The position numbers and the translations under genes were made by a program. DNA of 6,584 nt from Gammaproteobacteria bacterium (GTDB lineage: Bacteria > Pseudomonadota > Gammaproteobacteria > SZUA-140): contig JALSHQ010000020.1 in assembly GCA_026982145.1 (NCBI GenBank), positions 1 to 6,584 of the forward strand, written 5' to 3'. Below the pieces are notes generated by a model. It saw nothing but the letters and a program-made list of their open reading frames with translations. It was not told the DNA's origin and made no database searches. Below, one piece after another: positions 6,040 to 6,584 of this stretch. The number at the start of each line of letters is the position of its first letter. Positions within the stretch are counted from its first letter, which is position 1.

Positions 6040-6134
6040 TAGCTCTTGCTGTAGCATCGGTAACGAGCTTTAGCTAGATTGTTTAAGAATTTTAGTAAGA
6101 CAAGATATTACATTTTATAAGAGGAATTGAGGCG
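6040..6134 (+). promoter_or_regulatory. Long atpG-atpD gap with inverted repeat and atpD ribosome binding site
   Basis: This 95-base gap is longer than usual for atpG-atpD. AGCTC (6041-6045) can pair with GAGCT (6065-6069), and the palindrome TAGCTA follows at 6071-6076. The second half is AT-rich. GAGGA (6121-6125) lies 9 bases before the atpD ATG, and a second GAGG at 6129-6132 is too close to act alone. A weak promoter-like pair, TTGTTT (6079-6084) and GATATT (6104-6109), has a 19-base spacing, so I do not call a promoter. No terminator with a T tract is seen. Confidence 0.4.
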
Positions 6135-6584
6135 ATGAGTGCAGGAAAAATAGTACAGATTATCGGTGCTGTTGTTGACGTGGAATACCCACGCAACGCC
6201 ATGCCTAAGGTCTATGATGCATTACACGTGGGTGACGCGAATCTTACCCTCGAAGTGCAGCAGCAGCTGGGTGATGGCATTGTTCGTACCATCGCCATGG
6301 GTTCCACCGATGGGCTGCAGCGTGGTAAGGCTGTTAGCAATACTGGCGGCGCGATTGAAGTGCCTGTGGGCGAAAAGACACTGGGCCGCATCATGGATGT
6401 TTTGGGTGACCCCATCGATGAAAAAGGCGCCATTGGTGAAGAGACCCGCTGGGCGATTCACCGCAAAGCCCCTAGCTACGAAGAGCAGTCAGGGAGCACT
6501 GAACTGCTAGAGACCGGCATTAAAGTGATTGATCTACTCTGCCCGTTTGCTAAGGGTGGCAAGGTTGGATTGTTCGGGGGTGCG
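6135..6584 (+). CDS. atpD: ATP synthase F1 subunit beta, N-terminal 150 codons (cut by the window edge)
   Basis: Beta carries the catalytic ATP-forming sites of F1. The frame is open from ATG 6135 to the right edge, giving 150 of roughly 460 expected residues. The N-terminal beta-barrel starts with GKIVQIIGAVVDVEYP (residues 4-19). The stretch VPVGEKTLGRIMDVLGDPID and the segment ETGIKVIDLLCPFAKGGKVG are typical beta-subunit sequence leading to the P-loop. The last residues, GLFGGA, are the beginning of the Walker A motif GGAGVGKT, so the catalytic Lys, the Walker B and the rest lie outside the window. The start is supported by GAGGA 9 bases upstream and by alignment of the N terminus with other beta subunits. 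The gene follows atpG directly, and atpC is expected next. Confidence 0.97.
   Translation, partial: MSAGKIVQIIGAVVDVEYPRNAMPKVYDALHVGDANLTLEVQQQLGDGIVRTIAMGSTDGLQRGKAVSNTGGAIEVPVGEKTLGRIMDVLGDPIDEKGAIGEETRWAIHRKAPSYEEQSGSTELLETGIKVIDLLCPFAKGGKVGLFGGA

Noticed and set aside
6166..6510. 114-codon plus-strand frame overlapping atpD
   Set aside because: It is out of frame with the genuine atpD, which runs from 6135 to the right edge with clear beta-subunit sequence. The shadow stands out only because atpD has no stop in the window.
1..6584. DnaA boxes or an origin of replication, suggested by the parB-atp context
   Set aside because: I found no TTATNCACA cluster on either strand. The origin is probably nearby on the chromosome but not in this window.

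Overview
This window holds the start and most of a chromosomal F1Fo ATP synthase (atp) operon, preceded by the 3' end of parB. Everything identifiable is on the + strand. The order parB - atpZ - atpI - atpB - atpE - atpF - atpH - atpA - atpG - atpD is the classic arrangement near the replication origin in Gammaproteobacteria, where mnmG, rsmG and parA usually lie upstream of parB. Subunit lengths fit a gammaproteobacterium: b is 156 aa and alpha 513 aa, the same as in E. coli, while delta is 178 and gamma 286 (one residue from E. coli). The organism is probably not enteric. A separate small AtpZ-type gene precedes atpI, and the c subunit carries Glu rather than Asp as its ion carrier, followed by a long C-terminal tail. 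From memory, that c-subunit type resembles Acidithiobacillus and other sulfur-oxidising or methylotrophic lineages. Genus cannot be assigned from the sequence alone.

Layout: 2-529 is the C-terminal part of ParB (chromosome segregation). 530-624 is an AT-rich gap with two adjacent small hairpins; the atp promoter probably lies here, although no box pair is convincing. 625-1235 holds atpZ and atpI, overlapping by ATGA. 1269-2111 is atpB (a), apparently starting at TTG. 2112-2219 is a U-rich leader in front of atpE. 2220-3583 holds atpE (c), atpF (b) and atpH (delta). 3621-6039 holds atpA (alpha) and atpG (gamma). 6040-6134 is an unusually long gap. 6135-6584 is the first 150 codons of atpD (beta), cut by the window edge inside the P-loop. 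The remaining beta codons and atpC (epsilon) are expected just beyond the edge.

The gene products assemble into one machine. AtpZ and AtpI are small membrane accessory proteins linked to c-ring assembly and divalent-cation supply. Subunits a, b and c form the membrane rotor and stator, delta and b make the peripheral stalk, gamma is the central shaft, and alpha and beta form the catalytic hexamer. Key residues visible are a-subunit Arg (SLGLRLFGN), c-subunit Glu65, the alpha Walker A GDRQTGKT, alpha Arg376 and the gamma C-terminal signature. All reading frames are intact.

I see no tRNA, rRNA, CRISPR, mobile element or convincing terminator, and no undescribed system. This is core housekeeping DNA. 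The points worth a second look are regulatory or fine-scale: the atpZ/atpI pair with weak initiation, the TTG start of atpB, the c-subunit ion site, the U-rich atpE leader, a T9 run in atpI and the long atpG-atpD gap.
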